From JBBIQS01 sp037442205 (lineage in GTDB: Bacteria; Myxococcota; Myxococcia; Myxococcales; UBA5297): DNA of 64,000 nucleotides. The DNA is taken from positions 12,445 to 76,444 of the forward strand of contig JBBIQS010000035.1 in the NCBI GenBank assembly GCA_037442205.1, written 5' to 3'. Below, piece after piece: positions 8,239 through 16,473 of this stretch. A model generated the notes under the pieces. It had not been told where the DNA came from, ran no database searches, and saw only the letters and a list, made by a program, of their open reading frames with translations. Numbering within the stretch: position 1 is the stretch's first letter; the number at the start of each line of letters is the position of its first letter. The translations under genes were made by a program, and so were the position numbers.

Positions 8239-9330
8239 TCACCCCTGTGCCGCCGCTACCTTCTTGCGGGCGATCCCGAGGTTGACCTCGAGGATCTTGT
8301 TCCCCGGCTCGAGTTCCCGCGCCTGCTCCCAGAGGCTGAGCGCGCCCGGGTAGTCCTTCGCCAGGAACTTGCTCAGCCCTTCGTCGAAGAGCCGATCGAA
8401 CTGGCCGGCGGGCGCGGGCGAGCTCTTCTGAGCGGCCAGGCCCTCGATCTTCTCGCGCACCTCCTGCTCGACTTGCAGGTGCTGCTCGGCGACCAGCTTC
8501 TCGGCGGCGGCGAGCTCGAAGGTCTTGGTCGGCGGGCTCGTCCGCTTCAGCACCGCCTTGCCACCAGCCATCACCACTGTCACCGCCTGGCAGCTGGGAC
8601 TGGTCGAGAACTCGGTCTGGATTTGAAAGAGACGGCTACCCGCGCGGACTCCTGACAGGCGCCCCATGGGCCGCTCCCGCGGCAACTCCTTGGGACCGAC
8701 CACCAGCGCCGCCTGTTGCAGCGACGAGAAGTCCACCGGCGTGGAGGTGAGCAGGAACTGCCCCTCGGTCAACTCGAGGCAGCGAGCGACATCGTCCGCT
8801 GCCTGCTCTGAATCGATTCGCACCGTCCCCGCTCGGAAGCGCAGCTTGGCGGTGAAAGCCTTGGCCGTCACTTCGGCTTCGCCCTGTAGCTCCTGGGTCT
8901 CGCAGAACTGCAGCACCTTGGCGAAGGGGAACTTGGCCAGGTCGCCCAAGAACGAGGCCGCCGCCTGGCGCCGGCCGCGTCGCAGGTGCGCCTTGACCTT
9001 GGCCACCAGCACCGCCGGCGACACCGGCTTGGCGAGGTAGTCGTCGGCGCCCACCTCCAACCCGCGAACGACGTCGCTCGGGCTGTCGAGCGAGGAGAGG
9101 AACAGGAAGGGCGTCTGCCGCTGCGGGTAGCGGTCGGAGTACGCCTCACGGAAGGCGATGCCCCCCATCTCCGGCATCAGCACGTCGGAGATGATCAGCT
9201 CGGGCTCTTCCCCGGCGGCCTCGAGAGCATCGACGGCACGCAAGAAGGTCCGAGGCTCGTAGCCGGCGCCGGCAAGCGCCTGAGAGCTCTGCGCCAGAAT
9301 CTCTTCGTCGTCATCCACTATCAGGATCAT
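8239..9330 (-). CDS. Receiver-PATAN (DUF4388) response regulator with C-terminal TPR-like segment
   Basis: A 363-residue protein, last gene of the seven-gene signalling operon. Residues 1-~118 form a CheY-like receiver with acidic pocket DDD (6-8), phospho-acceptor Asp49 in LIISDVLMPE and Lys101 in DDYLAKPVSP. Residues ~125-230 match the PATAN/DUF4388 style (FLGDLAKFPFAKVLQFCETQELQGEAEV, then a strand-rich part). A middle section is unassigned. The C-terminus (~310-360) reads FDEGLSKFLAKDYPGALSLWEQARELEPGN, a TPR. PATAN domains are thought to mediate protein contacts in myxobacterial and cyanobacterial two-component systems. There is no DNA-binding or enzymatic output, so this is probably a protein-interaction regulator. 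Confidence 0.85.
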   Translation of the reverse strand: MILIVDDDEEILAQSSQALAGAGYEPRTFLRAVDALEAAGEEPELIISDVLMPEMGGIAFREAYSDRYPQRQTPFLFLSSLDSPSDVVRGLEVGADDYLAKPVSPAVLVAKVKAHLRRGRRQAAASFLGDLAKFPFAKVLQFCETQELQGEAEVTAKAFTAKLRFRAGTVRIDSEQAADDVARCLELTEGQFLLTSTPVDFSSLQQAALVVGPKELPRERPMGRLSGVRAGSRLFQIQTEFSTSPSCQAVTVVMAGGKAVLKRTSPPTKTFELAAAEKLVAEQHLQVEQEVREKIEGLAAQKSSPAPAGQFDRLFDEGLSKFLAKDYPGALSLWEQARELEPGNKILEVNLGIARKKVAAAQG

Positions 9331-9341
9331 GAACGGCCTTC

Positions 9342-10073
9342 TCAGCTGGAAGCGAGGATCCTCGCCAGGGCGTCGATGGTGACCTCAACCTCCCCGCGCA
9401 CCTCCAGCGCCTGCTGGCAGATGACCACCAGGCAGTAGGGCGCCCCACCGACCTCGAAGCGGCGAAGCACCGCCTTGTCGGTGAAGTTGATGTCCAAGGT
9501 CATGTAGTTGGCCTGGTGCTGGCCGAGCAGCCGGCCCGACTTCTCGGCGGCGACTGAGAGCACGGTGGTGAATGCGGCCACCAGCTCGGCGCCGACCGGG
9601 CTCTTGTGCTCGGCCAGAGGCAGACCGCTCTCGTCGGCCAGCACCGCTCCGGTGAATCCGCCTCGGCGGCAGAGCGAGGCCAGCGCCTGCTCCAGGCGCT
9701 CCGAGCGGAACTGGGGCTTTCCGGTCGCTGCGGGGAGGGTGGCTGCCGCCACGCGCGCCTCATGGCGCAGCACCGCCGCCGCTACCGCCGAAAGCCCCGC
9801 GCTGCCCGGCAGCGGCTGTCCGGCCGGCGTCCGCGCAGGACCCGGCGCCGGCGGGGCCAAAGGGGGCGGCGGAGGCCGCGGCGCGGCGATCGCCGATTTG
9901 GGCGCCATCGGCGCGACTGCTCGCGGCGCGGGCGGCGGAGGCACCATTGGCGCGGGTGGCGCCGGCGGCCGGACGGTTTCAACCGGGCGCGCGCCCTGAA
10001 CCGGAGCCGCCAGCAGCTCGCGCAGCAGGCGGCCGGATTCCTCGATCTCAGAAAATGCCAGCTTCGTCGGCAT
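9342..10073 (-). CDS. Proline-rich protein with C-terminal roadblock/LC7 domain
   Basis: A 243-residue protein. Residues ~1-30 are a short polar helix. Residues ~30-105 are a Pro/Ala-rich tether (runs of PPPPP and APP). Residues ~120-243 look like a roadblock/LC7 fold: LEQALASLCRRGGFTGAVLADESGLPLAEHKSP, then an alternating strand ending ALARIL. Roadblock proteins are dimeric partners of small GTPases or ATPases (MglB for MglA in Myxococcus). Its start lies inside the 3' end of the ParA gene (26-nt overlap), and the receiver-PATAN-TPR gene follows 11 nt later. Together this suggests a tethered adaptor for ParA or the response regulators. Confidence 0.78.
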   Translation of the reverse strand: MPTKLAFSEIEESGRLLRELLAAPVQGARPVETVRPPAPPAPMVPPPPAPRAVAPMAPKSAIAAPRPPPPPLAPPAPGPARTPAGQPLPGSAGLSAVAAAVLRHEARVAAATLPAATGKPQFRSERLEQALASLCRRGGFTGAVLADESGLPLAEHKSPVGAELVAAFTTVLSVAAEKSGRLLGQHQANYMTLDINFTDKAVLRRFEVGGAPYCLVVICQQALEVRGEVEVTIDALARILASS

Positions 10074-10854
10074 CGCCGCTCCCTCCGCTCAGGTTCTCCT
10101 CGCGATTGCGAAGCTCCATCGCCAGCTCGAGGAACGGCCGCGCCGCGCCGTTGGCGCCCGAGAGCATCGCCACCGGGATCGACTTGAGCGTCGCCTGCTC
10201 CAGACGCTCGTCGAAGGGGATCACGGTGTCGAACAGCGTGCCCTCTGGGAGGCTAGCCTTGAGCTGGTTCAGGAGATCCACTTCCGCCGGCTTGCCCAGG
10301 TCGGCCATCGTCACCAGCAACCCCGACAGCCGCAGCGAGCGGTCGGAGTGCGCCGATGCGCCCTGGAAGGCCTTGAGGAAAGCCGGCAGGCTGCGCACCG
10401 CCAGCGCCCTCAAACAGAGCGTCCCCACCACCGCGTCGCTCGCCGCCAACAGGCCGCGCGGCAGGGCTCCGACGCCGCCGGGAACGTCGATGATCACGTA
10501 GTCGAAGCCGGCGGCCAGTTCGCGGATCGCCCGGCGCAACGCCAGCCCGTGCGCCGCCTGCTCGAGGAAGGCCACGTCGTCCGGCTCGGCGGCGCCCATG
10601 GCCACCATCCCCAAGGTGCCGTCGCGGGTCAGCGTCACCGCGTCCTCGGCGGTCAGCTTCTGCCGCAGCAGATCGACCAGCCCGCCCTTGGCGCGATGGC
10701 GGACGTTGGTCGCCAGCGACAGCCCGCCTTGCGGGTCGCCGTCCACCATCAGCACTCGCACTCCCTGCCGGCTCAGCGCAAAGCTCAGGTTGAAGACCGA
10801 GGTGGTCTTGCCTACCCCGCCCTTCTGGCTAGCCACTGCCAGGATCCTTCCCAT
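10048..10854 (-). CDS. ParA/MinD-family ATPase (orphan, in a signalling operon)
   Basis: A 268-residue deviant-Walker ATPase. It has Walker A KGGVGKTT with the signature first Lys (near residue 11), the VLMVDGDPQGG switch block, and Walker B-like YVIIDVPGG. ParA/MinD proteins dimerise with ATP and position DNA, protein clusters or chemotaxis arrays. There is no ParB gene or parS-like site nearby, so chromosome partition is unlikely; a role in placing the sensory complex encoded around it is my inference. The ATG at 10854 sits 8 nt after AGGAG. A GTG at 10863, overlapping the upstream stop as GTGA, is the alternative start. Confidence 0.88.
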   Translation of the reverse strand: MGRILAVASQKGGVGKTTSVFNLSFALSRQGVRVLMVDGDPQGGLSLATNVRHRAKGGLVDLLRQKLTAEDAVTLTRDGTLGMVAMGAAEPDDVAFLEQAAHGLALRRAIRELAAGFDYVIIDVPGGVGALPRGLLAASDAVVGTLCLRALAVRSLPAFLKAFQGASAHSDRSLRLSGLLVTMADLGKPAEVDLLNQLKASLPEGTLFDTVIPFDERLEQATLKSIPVAMLSGANGAARPFLELAMELRNREENLSGGSGDADEAGIF

Positions 10855-10859
10855 CGTCG

Positions 10860-11759
10860 TCACTCCTCTCCTCTCACCAGCCGCACCACTCCCGCCTGTG
10901 CCGCACCCTTGAGCAATTGCACCGCCTGGCGCAGGTCTCCCTCGACTCCGGCCACGGCCTGCGTCGCGGTCATCGGACCTCTTCCCATCAGCGGCGCGAG
11001 GGCTTCGAAGGTGGGACGCAGCTCGTCCAACTGCAGGCGCGTCCTATCTGGTACCCAGGTCAGGTCGCGCCGCAGCTCGTCCACCTCCGCCAGCGCGCTC
11101 AGCAGCAGGTGGGCCAGCTTGAGGGCCGGTCCCTTCTCGTCCGGCGGAACCGCGGCGTGCACCGAGAACCGACCGCGCTCGAGCAGCAGGATCCGCAGCA
11201 GCGCCTGCGGTCCCTCGAAGCGCTCCTGCCGTGCCGACAGCAGCGCGCCCCCCCTCATCACCAGCTCGCCATCGATATCGGGAAGGGCCACCCGCACCGC
11301 CTGATTGCCGGCCTCCAGGGTCTGCAGCAGATCGACCAGCCGAACCGCCCCCAGCGCACCCTCCATCATCGCCGAGGCGTCTCGGCTGCTGGCCGCCCGG
11401 CGAAGCGCGACCTTGACCCGCGCCAGCAGCTCCGCCGAGCTACAGGTCTTCACCAGGTAGTCGTCGGCTCCCAACTCCAGCCCGCGCACCTTGTGCCAGC
11501 TCTGGTCGAGGCAGGTCAGCAGCAGCACCTGCAGGCCGGCCAGCTCCGGCTTCGCGCGGATGGCCTCCAGGGTGGAGAATCCGTCGCGCACCGGCATCTG
11601 CACGTCGAGCAGCACCAGGTCGAAGCGCTCCTTCTCCAGCGCCGCCAGCGCCTGTTCGCCGTCGGAGGCGAACGCCATCGCGAAGCCGGCGGCCCTGAGG
11701 TACTCGCCCAGCAGCTCCTGGTTGGTGGGCTCGTCGTCGACCAGAAGGATGCGCGCCAT
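10860..11759 (-). CDS. Receiver domain plus PATAN/DUF4388-like response regulator
   Basis: A 299-residue protein. The receiver (residues 1-~118) has the acidic pair VDDE (7-10), phospho-acceptor Asp52 in LVLLDVQMP, and Lys104 in DDYLVKTCS, where Thr replaces the usual Pro after Lys. Residues ~128-235 (MEGALGAVRLVDLLQTLEAGNQAVRVALPDIDGELVMRGG) fit a PATAN/DUF4388 domain. The C-terminal ~60 residues look helical, with a winged-helix-like end (AVAGVEGDLRQAVQLLKGAAQAGVVRLV). It lies 3 nt after the hybrid kinase, its likely phosphodonor, and overlaps the alternative ParA start. Confidence 0.85.
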   Translation of the reverse strand: MARILLVDDEPTNQELLGEYLRAAGFAMAFASDGEQALAALEKERFDLVLLDVQMPVRDGFSTLEAIRAKPELAGLQVLLLTCLDQSWHKVRGLELGADDYLVKTCSSAELLARVKVALRRAASSRDASAMMEGALGAVRLVDLLQTLEAGNQAVRVALPDIDGELVMRGGALLSARQERFEGPQALLRILLLERGRFSVHAAVPPDEKGPALKLAHLLLSALAEVDELRRDLTWVPDRTRLQLDELRPTFEALAPLMGRGPMTATQAVAGVEGDLRQAVQLLKGAAQAGVVRLVRGEE

Positions 11760-11762
11760 CGG

Positions 11763-14700
11763 CTATTCCCTCGAGAGCTCGCGCAATAGCTCGAAGATTT
11801 CGACGTCGAGCACCGGCTGCACCAGCGCCCGATCCGCCCGCCCGCTGGCCGGCACACCGTCGTCCAGCACCTCGACCAGCAGCGGCCGCCGCCCCCTCTT
11901 CTCGACGCGGGCCTCGACCCAGCCGGCCACCGAGTCGCTCAGCAGCGGGGCCTCGACGAAGACCACCGCCGGGTGGTGGTCCTGCAGCTGCTGCTCGGCC
12001 TCGGCCAGATCGCCGGCCCGCAGGATGCGGGTCCGCGGCTCGAGCGTAGGCGCCAGCCGCTCGAAGATTGCCCCCTGTCGGTCGAGCAGCAGCGCCAGCG
12101 GGCGCCCGGTCTCGACCCGGGCGCGGTGGGCGGGCAGCTCCATGAGGAAGCGGCACCCTCCGCCCTCCCGAGCCTCGGCCCACAGCCGGCCGCCGTGGAG
12201 CTCCACCACGCTGCGGGCGATGGTCAGCCCAAGCCCGACGTTGTAGGCGCGGGCACTCACTCCTGGTTGGTTCCGCTTCACCTGGTTGTAGCGATCGAAG
12301 ATCAGCTCCAACTGCCCCTCGGGAACTCCCGGCCCGCGGTCGCAGACCGTGCAGCGCACGTGCTCTCTCTCGGCTTCGACCTCCAGCTCCACCTCACTGC
12401 CCGGCGGCGCGAAGCGCACGGCGTTGGAGATCAGGTTGTCGAGCACCTGGGCGATCCGATCCGGGTCCAGCAGCACCGACGGCAGCGACCCGACGTGCCG
12501 CACCCGCAGCGCGACGCCCTTCTCCGCGGCGAGGGGGGAGTGGGTCTGCGCCATCTCATTCAGCAGCTCGAGCAGCGAGGTCGGCCGAAGCTCGAGCTTG
12601 AACTGTCCCGATTCGATCTTGCGCAGGCTGAGAATGTCGTGGACCAACCGCAACATCCGATCGCCCAGCTGCGCCATCCGGTCGACGTGGCCCGGCACCG
12701 ACTGCACCTGTCCTTGCTGGACCCGGTCCTTGATCAACCGGGCATAGGAGAGAAGCCCGGCGAGAGGGGCCTTGAGGTCGTGGGAGGTGATGGCCATCAG
12801 GTCCCGCTGCAGGCGGCCGAGGGCCTCCAGCTCCCGGTTCTTCTCCTCGAGCTGAGCCTCCAACTGCTTGCGCTCGCTGATGTCAACTGCCCGGCCGACG
12901 AAGCCCAGCAGGGCCCCGGTGGCGTCGCGCACCGCCACCAGCGAGAAGAGCGTGGGAATCTGGCTTCCGTCGCGGCGGGAAGTGACGACCTCGCCCTGAT
13001 AACCGCCCTCGGCCGCCAGCGCCCGCTCGCACAGAGCGACAAAGGACGGCCCTTGCGCCGGGAAGATCGGCGGCGGCCGGCCTTCCAGCGCGTCCAGGCC
13101 CCACTGATAGAGCTCGAGGAAGGTGCGGTTGGCCTCGACCACCGAGCCGTCGAGCGTGGTGAAAAAGGCGGCCTCGGCCCCGGAGAGGAAGCTGCGGTAG
13201 TAGAGCGCCAGCTGCTGGATGGTCTGGAGCCGGTCGTCGGCCGCTCGCAGCAGCAGCTCGGCGCGCCCCTTTGGCCGCCGCAGCCCGGCGACCTCGAGCG
13301 GGCGGCCGTCGGCGGTGAAGATCACCGTCGACAAGGTCGCCGTCTCCGAGGAGGCCATCCACTCCAGCAAGCGCCGGGCGCTGGCCAGCTCGAGCAGCGA
13401 CCCTAGGTCGCTCCCTCGCGGCTCCGCCTTCAGCAGCGCCGCCAGCTCTCGCTGGCCGCGCTCGAGCGCCAGGTCGGGACCGAGCTCTATCGCCGTCCAT
13501 GGCGCAACCTCGAGGAGCACCGCTCCGCGCGGGCCGCTCGGCCCCACCACCCGGCTCTGGCCGCGCCGAGGCAGCACCGCCGTCAAGTCGGCGACGTCGG
13601 CTTCGAAGAAGCCCCGGAAGTCGGCGGCCTCGCGTCCCCAGGGCCAGGACTGGCCGACGCTCTCCAGCGCCTCCAGCGCCGGCCCGGCCAGATGAGGGTC
13701 CAGCCCCTGCCCGACCTTGGAGCGCAGCGCCGCCATGGTCTCGGAGTGGCCCATTCCCCGCCGGTGGGGCCGCTCGCTGCGCCACGCGTCATAGGCATCG
13801 GCGAAGGCCAGGATTCGACCCAACAGCGGAATCTCCTCGCCCTTGAGTCCCCAGGGATAGCCGCTGCCGTCGTAGTGCTCGTGATGCGCCGCCGCCGCCC
13901 GCGCCAGGGGTCGCAGCTCCTCGATCGAGGAGATGATGGCCTCGGTGTCCAGCGGGTGGCGGCGGATGATCTGCCAATCCTCTTGAGTCAGCGGCTTCTG
14001 CCTGCGGGCGATGGAGCGGGGCACCCCGACCATCCCCACGTCGTGCAGCAGCCCGGCCCAGACCAGATCCCAGTCGTCCACCGCTCCCGGCCCCAGCTCG
14101 CGCACCACCGCCCGCGCCAGCAGCGTGACCCGGTAGGAGTGGCCCAGGGTGTAGCTGTTCTTGGCGTCGATCACCCGGGCGAACACCCACAGCAGCTGGC
14201 CGAGGATCTCCACCTTGGTGAAGCGCTCGATGCCCGGCGGCGAGAAGCGGACGCTCTCCATCTGCGCCCGCAGCTTCTCCTCGTCGAGGAGCTCCAGCAG
14301 TTCCTCGGGACGCTCCTGGAGCAGTTCGAGCACCGCGTCGCCGATCGGTTCGGGCCAGGCCTTGCCGCGCAGGTTGGACGCCCGCTCGATCGCCAGCTGG
14401 AGGCGCTGCAGCGGGTCACCGCCCCGCAGGACCACCTCCAGGAAGTCGGCGGCCGAGACCACCGAGGCTGCGGCAGAGATTTCCCCGCCTTTCTTGGCGT
14501 TGGGGAAGCCAGTGCCGTCGACCCGCTCGTGATGGTCGGCGAGCATCGGGGCGATCGGGGCCAGCAGCGAGAAGGGGCGGACGATGCGCGCCCCTTCAGC
14601 GGCGTGGGCCCGTGCGGCTGACTCGAACGAGCCTCGGCGCACCGAGTGCAGCACGTGGTCGTCCAGCCCCATCCCGCCGATGTCGTGCAACAGGCCGCCG

Positions 14701-14891
14701 AAGAAGAGCATCTCGCGCCCGGGCATTCCCAGCCGCTGGCCCAGGCGAACTGACAGCAGCGCCACCCGCCAGGCATGGAACAGCTTGGTCCCCTCGTCGA
14801 AGTCGAGGACCATCGACAGCGCCCGCACCACGTCGTCGAAGAGCCGCGCTCTCTCGTCGCGGGGGGCCGAGGCCGGGAACAGCTCGGTCAT
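11763..14891 (-). CDS. Double HD-GYP/HDOD-like, PAS, histidine kinase and C-terminal receiver-like domain
   Basis: A 1042-residue soluble signalling protein. Rough order: HD domain 1 (~40-200; LLHDIGG, DHHERVDGTGFP); HD-GYP 2 (~240-410; GHSYRVTLLAR, LLHDVGM, HHEHYDGSGYP); an unassigned middle; a PAS domain (~580-690; AAFFTTLDGSVVEANRTFLELYQ); HisKA (~715-780; AITSHDLKAPL, with the phosphorylatable His); HATPase (~825-930; NLISNAVRFAPPG, DRGPGVPEGQ, GVGLGLTIARSVVELHGG-like); and a ~100-residue degenerate receiver-like tail. HD-GYP domains hydrolyse cyclic-di-GMP. The start overlaps the upstream stop as ATGA. A longer frame to 15251 only shadows the neighbouring gene. No membrane segment is seen. 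Confidence 0.88.
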   Translation of the reverse strand: MTELFPASAPRDERARLFDDVVRALSMVLDFDEGTKLFHAWRVALLSVRLGQRLGMPGREMLFFGGLLHDIGGMGLDDHVLHSVRRGSFESAARAHAAEGARIVRPFSLLAPIAPMLADHHERVDGTGFPNAKKGGEISAAASVVSAADFLEVVLRGGDPLQRLQLAIERASNLRGKAWPEPIGDAVLELLQERPEELLELLDEEKLRAQMESVRFSPPGIERFTKVEILGQLLWVFARVIDAKNSYTLGHSYRVTLLARAVVRELGPGAVDDWDLVWAGLLHDVGMVGVPRSIARRQKPLTQEDWQIIRRHPLDTEAIISSIEELRPLARAAAAHHEHYDGSGYPWGLKGEEIPLLGRILAFADAYDAWRSERPHRRGMGHSETMAALRSKVGQGLDPHLAGPALEALESVGQSWPWGREAADFRGFFEADVADLTAVLPRRGQSRVVGPSGPRGAVLLEVAPWTAIELGPDLALERGQRELAALLKAEPRGSDLGSLLELASARRLLEWMASSETATLSTVIFTADGRPLEVAGLRRPKGRAELLLRAADDRLQTIQQLALYYRSFLSGAEAAFFTTLDGSVVEANRTFLELYQWGLDALEGRPPPIFPAQGPSFVALCERALAAEGGYQGEVVTSRRDGSQIPTLFSLVAVRDATGALLGFVGRAVDISERKQLEAQLEEKNRELEALGRLQRDLMAITSHDLKAPLAGLLSYARLIKDRVQQGQVQSVPGHVDRMAQLGDRMLRLVHDILSLRKIESGQFKLELRPTSLLELLNEMAQTHSPLAAEKGVALRVRHVGSLPSVLLDPDRIAQVLDNLISNAVRFAPPGSEVELEVEAEREHVRCTVCDRGPGVPEGQLELIFDRYNQVKRNQPGVSARAYNVGLGLTIARSVVELHGGRLWAEAREGGGCRFLMELPAHRARVETGRPLALLLDRQGAIFERLAPTLEPRTRILRAGDLAEAEQQLQDHHPAVVFVEAPLLSDSVAGWVEARVEKRGRRPLLVEVLDDGVPASGRADRALVQPVLDVEIFELLRELSRE

Positions 14892-15634
14892 GGCACGGTG
14901 CAGTTGCCGGCCACCAGCTCGTGGCCGACCTGCAGGTTCTCCACCCAGGAGGCGAAGCGCTCGATGAGCGGCTTTCCGCGCATCAGCGCGCCGTGCTGGG
15001 GCGCCAGGATCTCGACGTCCAGCGTGCGAACCATCCGCGCCCAGGCCTTGAGCGCCGAGGCGCTGGCCATGTAGCGGCGGTGGAAGCCCTCGATGTACTG
15101 GACGTGGGCGTCGAAGTCGGTGACCTCGTCGTAGGGAGCTCCGATCGAAGCCCCCAGGTCGCCGGAGTAGAGGATCTTGGCCATCGGGTCGTAGAGCTGG
15201 ACGTTGCCCGGCGAGTGGAGGAAGTGGGCCGGGATGATCTTGAGCGAGCAACTGCCCAGCTGCACCACCTCGCCCTGGTCGGGAATCGGCTTGACCCGCT
15301 TGATGATCAGGTCGTCGATGCCGAAGTGCGGGAAGAAGCGCATCCAGATGTTGGGCAGGTGGCCGACGGCGTCGGTCATCATCAGCCAGCCATTGGCGGC
15401 GGCGATGATGTCCGGGTCCTGGTGGGAGAAGAGGAGGTGCTTGATCTGCTGCGGGCGGGCCACCGGGGACATCTGGGCCAGGAGCTTGGTGTAGACCTTG
15501 TGCCCGCCGGGGTCGAGGACCATCGCCTGGCCGTCGGCGACGATCACGTGTTGGTTGGCCTGGACCATCTGGCCTTCGCTGAGATCCTCGAAGACCACGT
15601 TGCGATGATTGGGAGATTCGAAGAGCGTCTTCAT
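14888..15634 (-). CDS. Stand-alone di-iron metallo-beta-lactamase (ODP/flavodiiron-core) protein
   Basis: A 248-residue MBL-fold protein that matches the core of flavodiiron proteins without the flavodoxin domain. Metal-ligand positions visible are SHQDPD (His71, Asp73, Asp75), HSPGN (His140), YSGDLGA (Asp159) and APQHG (His224). In typical flavodiiron proteins the first motif is HxExDH; here Glu is Asp and the last His is Ile. Stand-alone proteins of this type (ODP) bind oxygen at a di-iron site and sit beside chemotaxis or two-component genes as sensors. Its position between a roadblock gene (28 nt upstream) and the hybrid kinase (4-nt overlap) supports an O2/redox or NO sensing role. This is inference. 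Confidence 0.82.
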   Translation of the reverse strand: MKTLFESPNHRNVVFEDLSEGQMVQANQHVIVADGQAMVLDPGGHKVYTKLLAQMSPVARPQQIKHLLFSHQDPDIIAAANGWLMMTDAVGHLPNIWMRFFPHFGIDDLIIKRVKPIPDQGEVVQLGSCSLKIIPAHFLHSPGNVQLYDPMAKILYSGDLGASIGAPYDEVTDFDAHVQYIEGFHRRYMASASALKAWARMVRTLDVEILAPQHGALMRGKPLIERFASWVENLQVGHELVAGNCTVP

Positions 15635-15662
15635 CGTGTTCTATGCCTCGCGAGGGGAGCGG

Positions 15663-16031
15663 CTAGGAGAGGACCTTCTTCACCTCTTCGGCGGAGCGCG
15701 ACACGTCGAGGAAGACGAGTCCCAGCTTGGCCTCCTTGCGGGTCATCGCCAGCAGCACCGCGTGCGGCCCGGCGCTCATGAGCACCACGTAGCCGTTGCT
15801 GCCCTTGACGAAGAGCTGCTCCAGGCTGCCGCGCTTGAGCTCGACGGCGGTGCGGGCGCCCATGGCCAGCATGGCCGCGCTCATGGCGGCGATCTGGGCC
15901 TCTTCCAGCCCCTGCGGCAGCGAGCTGGCGATGATCAGCCCGTCCTCGGACACCACCGCCGCCGCCTCGATCTCCGCCGACGACCCCTGCAGGCTCGCCA
16001 GCGCCCGATTCAGGCTGTCCGTCCTCGACAT
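15663..16031 (-). CDS. Roadblock/LC7 domain protein (MglB-like)
   Basis: A 122-residue single-domain roadblock protein and first gene of the operon. It begins with a helix (MSRTDSLNRALASLQG), then strand-rich EAAAVVSEDGLIIASSLP, a long helix MSAAMLAMGARTAVELKRG, and LEQLFVKGSNGYVVLMSAG. This is the layout of MglB-type roadblock proteins that act as GAP or scaffold for Ras-like GTPases. No MglA-like GTPase is in the operon; the nearest NTPase is ParA. It may heterodimerise with the second roadblock protein at 9342-10073. Confidence 0.85.
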   Translation of the reverse strand: MSRTDSLNRALASLQGSSAEIEAAAVVSEDGLIIASSLPQGLEEAQIAAMSAAMLAMGARTAVELKRGSLEQLFVKGSNGYVVLMSAGPHAVLLAMTRKEAKLGLVFLDVSRSAEEVKKVLS

Positions 16032-16473
16032 GAACTCCTCCCATCAACGGGTGAAACGAGATGCCCTTCTCCCGGTGCACAACTGCCAATGCGCTGCGCC
16101 GCCCCTCTCCTCGAACCGGGAGAGAAGCGGAATCTGAACTCCAATCGCCGCCCCGCTCGGAAGCCGGCATTGGTCAAGGAACTACATTTGCGCCTTCGAG
16201 CAAGACGACGCGATGCAGCAAGGTCACTATGGGATGCCCAAGCGGGTGAATCGTTCCTCGGTAGTGTTGACCTTCGACCGTTGGGGAACCAGATTGTCCA
16301 CCCGCGGCGCCAGTCCCGATGGCGGAAATCGTCGATGGCGTCGCTCAACCACCCGATGCGCTTGGACTTTTCGCGGCGAATCGAAGTTTCGCCTCCAGTC
16401 TCATCGCCCTCCGCGCCAGTGAACCAGGCGGCGCCTCCCGGCAGACAACTTCGATTCGTTACCAGGCGCGGCT
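16032..16473. other. Non-coding gap between divergent genes
   Basis: A 442-bp gap with no supported gene and a base composition visibly less GC-rich than its flanks. It must hold the promoter of the seven-gene signalling operon (leftward) and of the exported protein at 16474 (rightward). I see no clear promoter, operator or hairpin. Confidence 0.5.

Noticed and set aside
11973..13406. Long plus-strand frame opposite the hybrid kinase
   Set aside because: Antisense shadow rich in Gln/Arg/His; the minus-strand frame shows clear domains.
14892..15251. N-terminal extension of the hybrid kinase by 120 residues
   Set aside because: The extension is the shadow of the di-iron protein gene; its residues are Pro/Arg/Gly-rich with no similarity, and the ATGA overlap start is better.
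8239..16031. MglA-type GTPase in the signalling operon
   Set aside because: None of the seven products has a Ras-like GTPase motif; ParA is the only NTPase besides the kinase.
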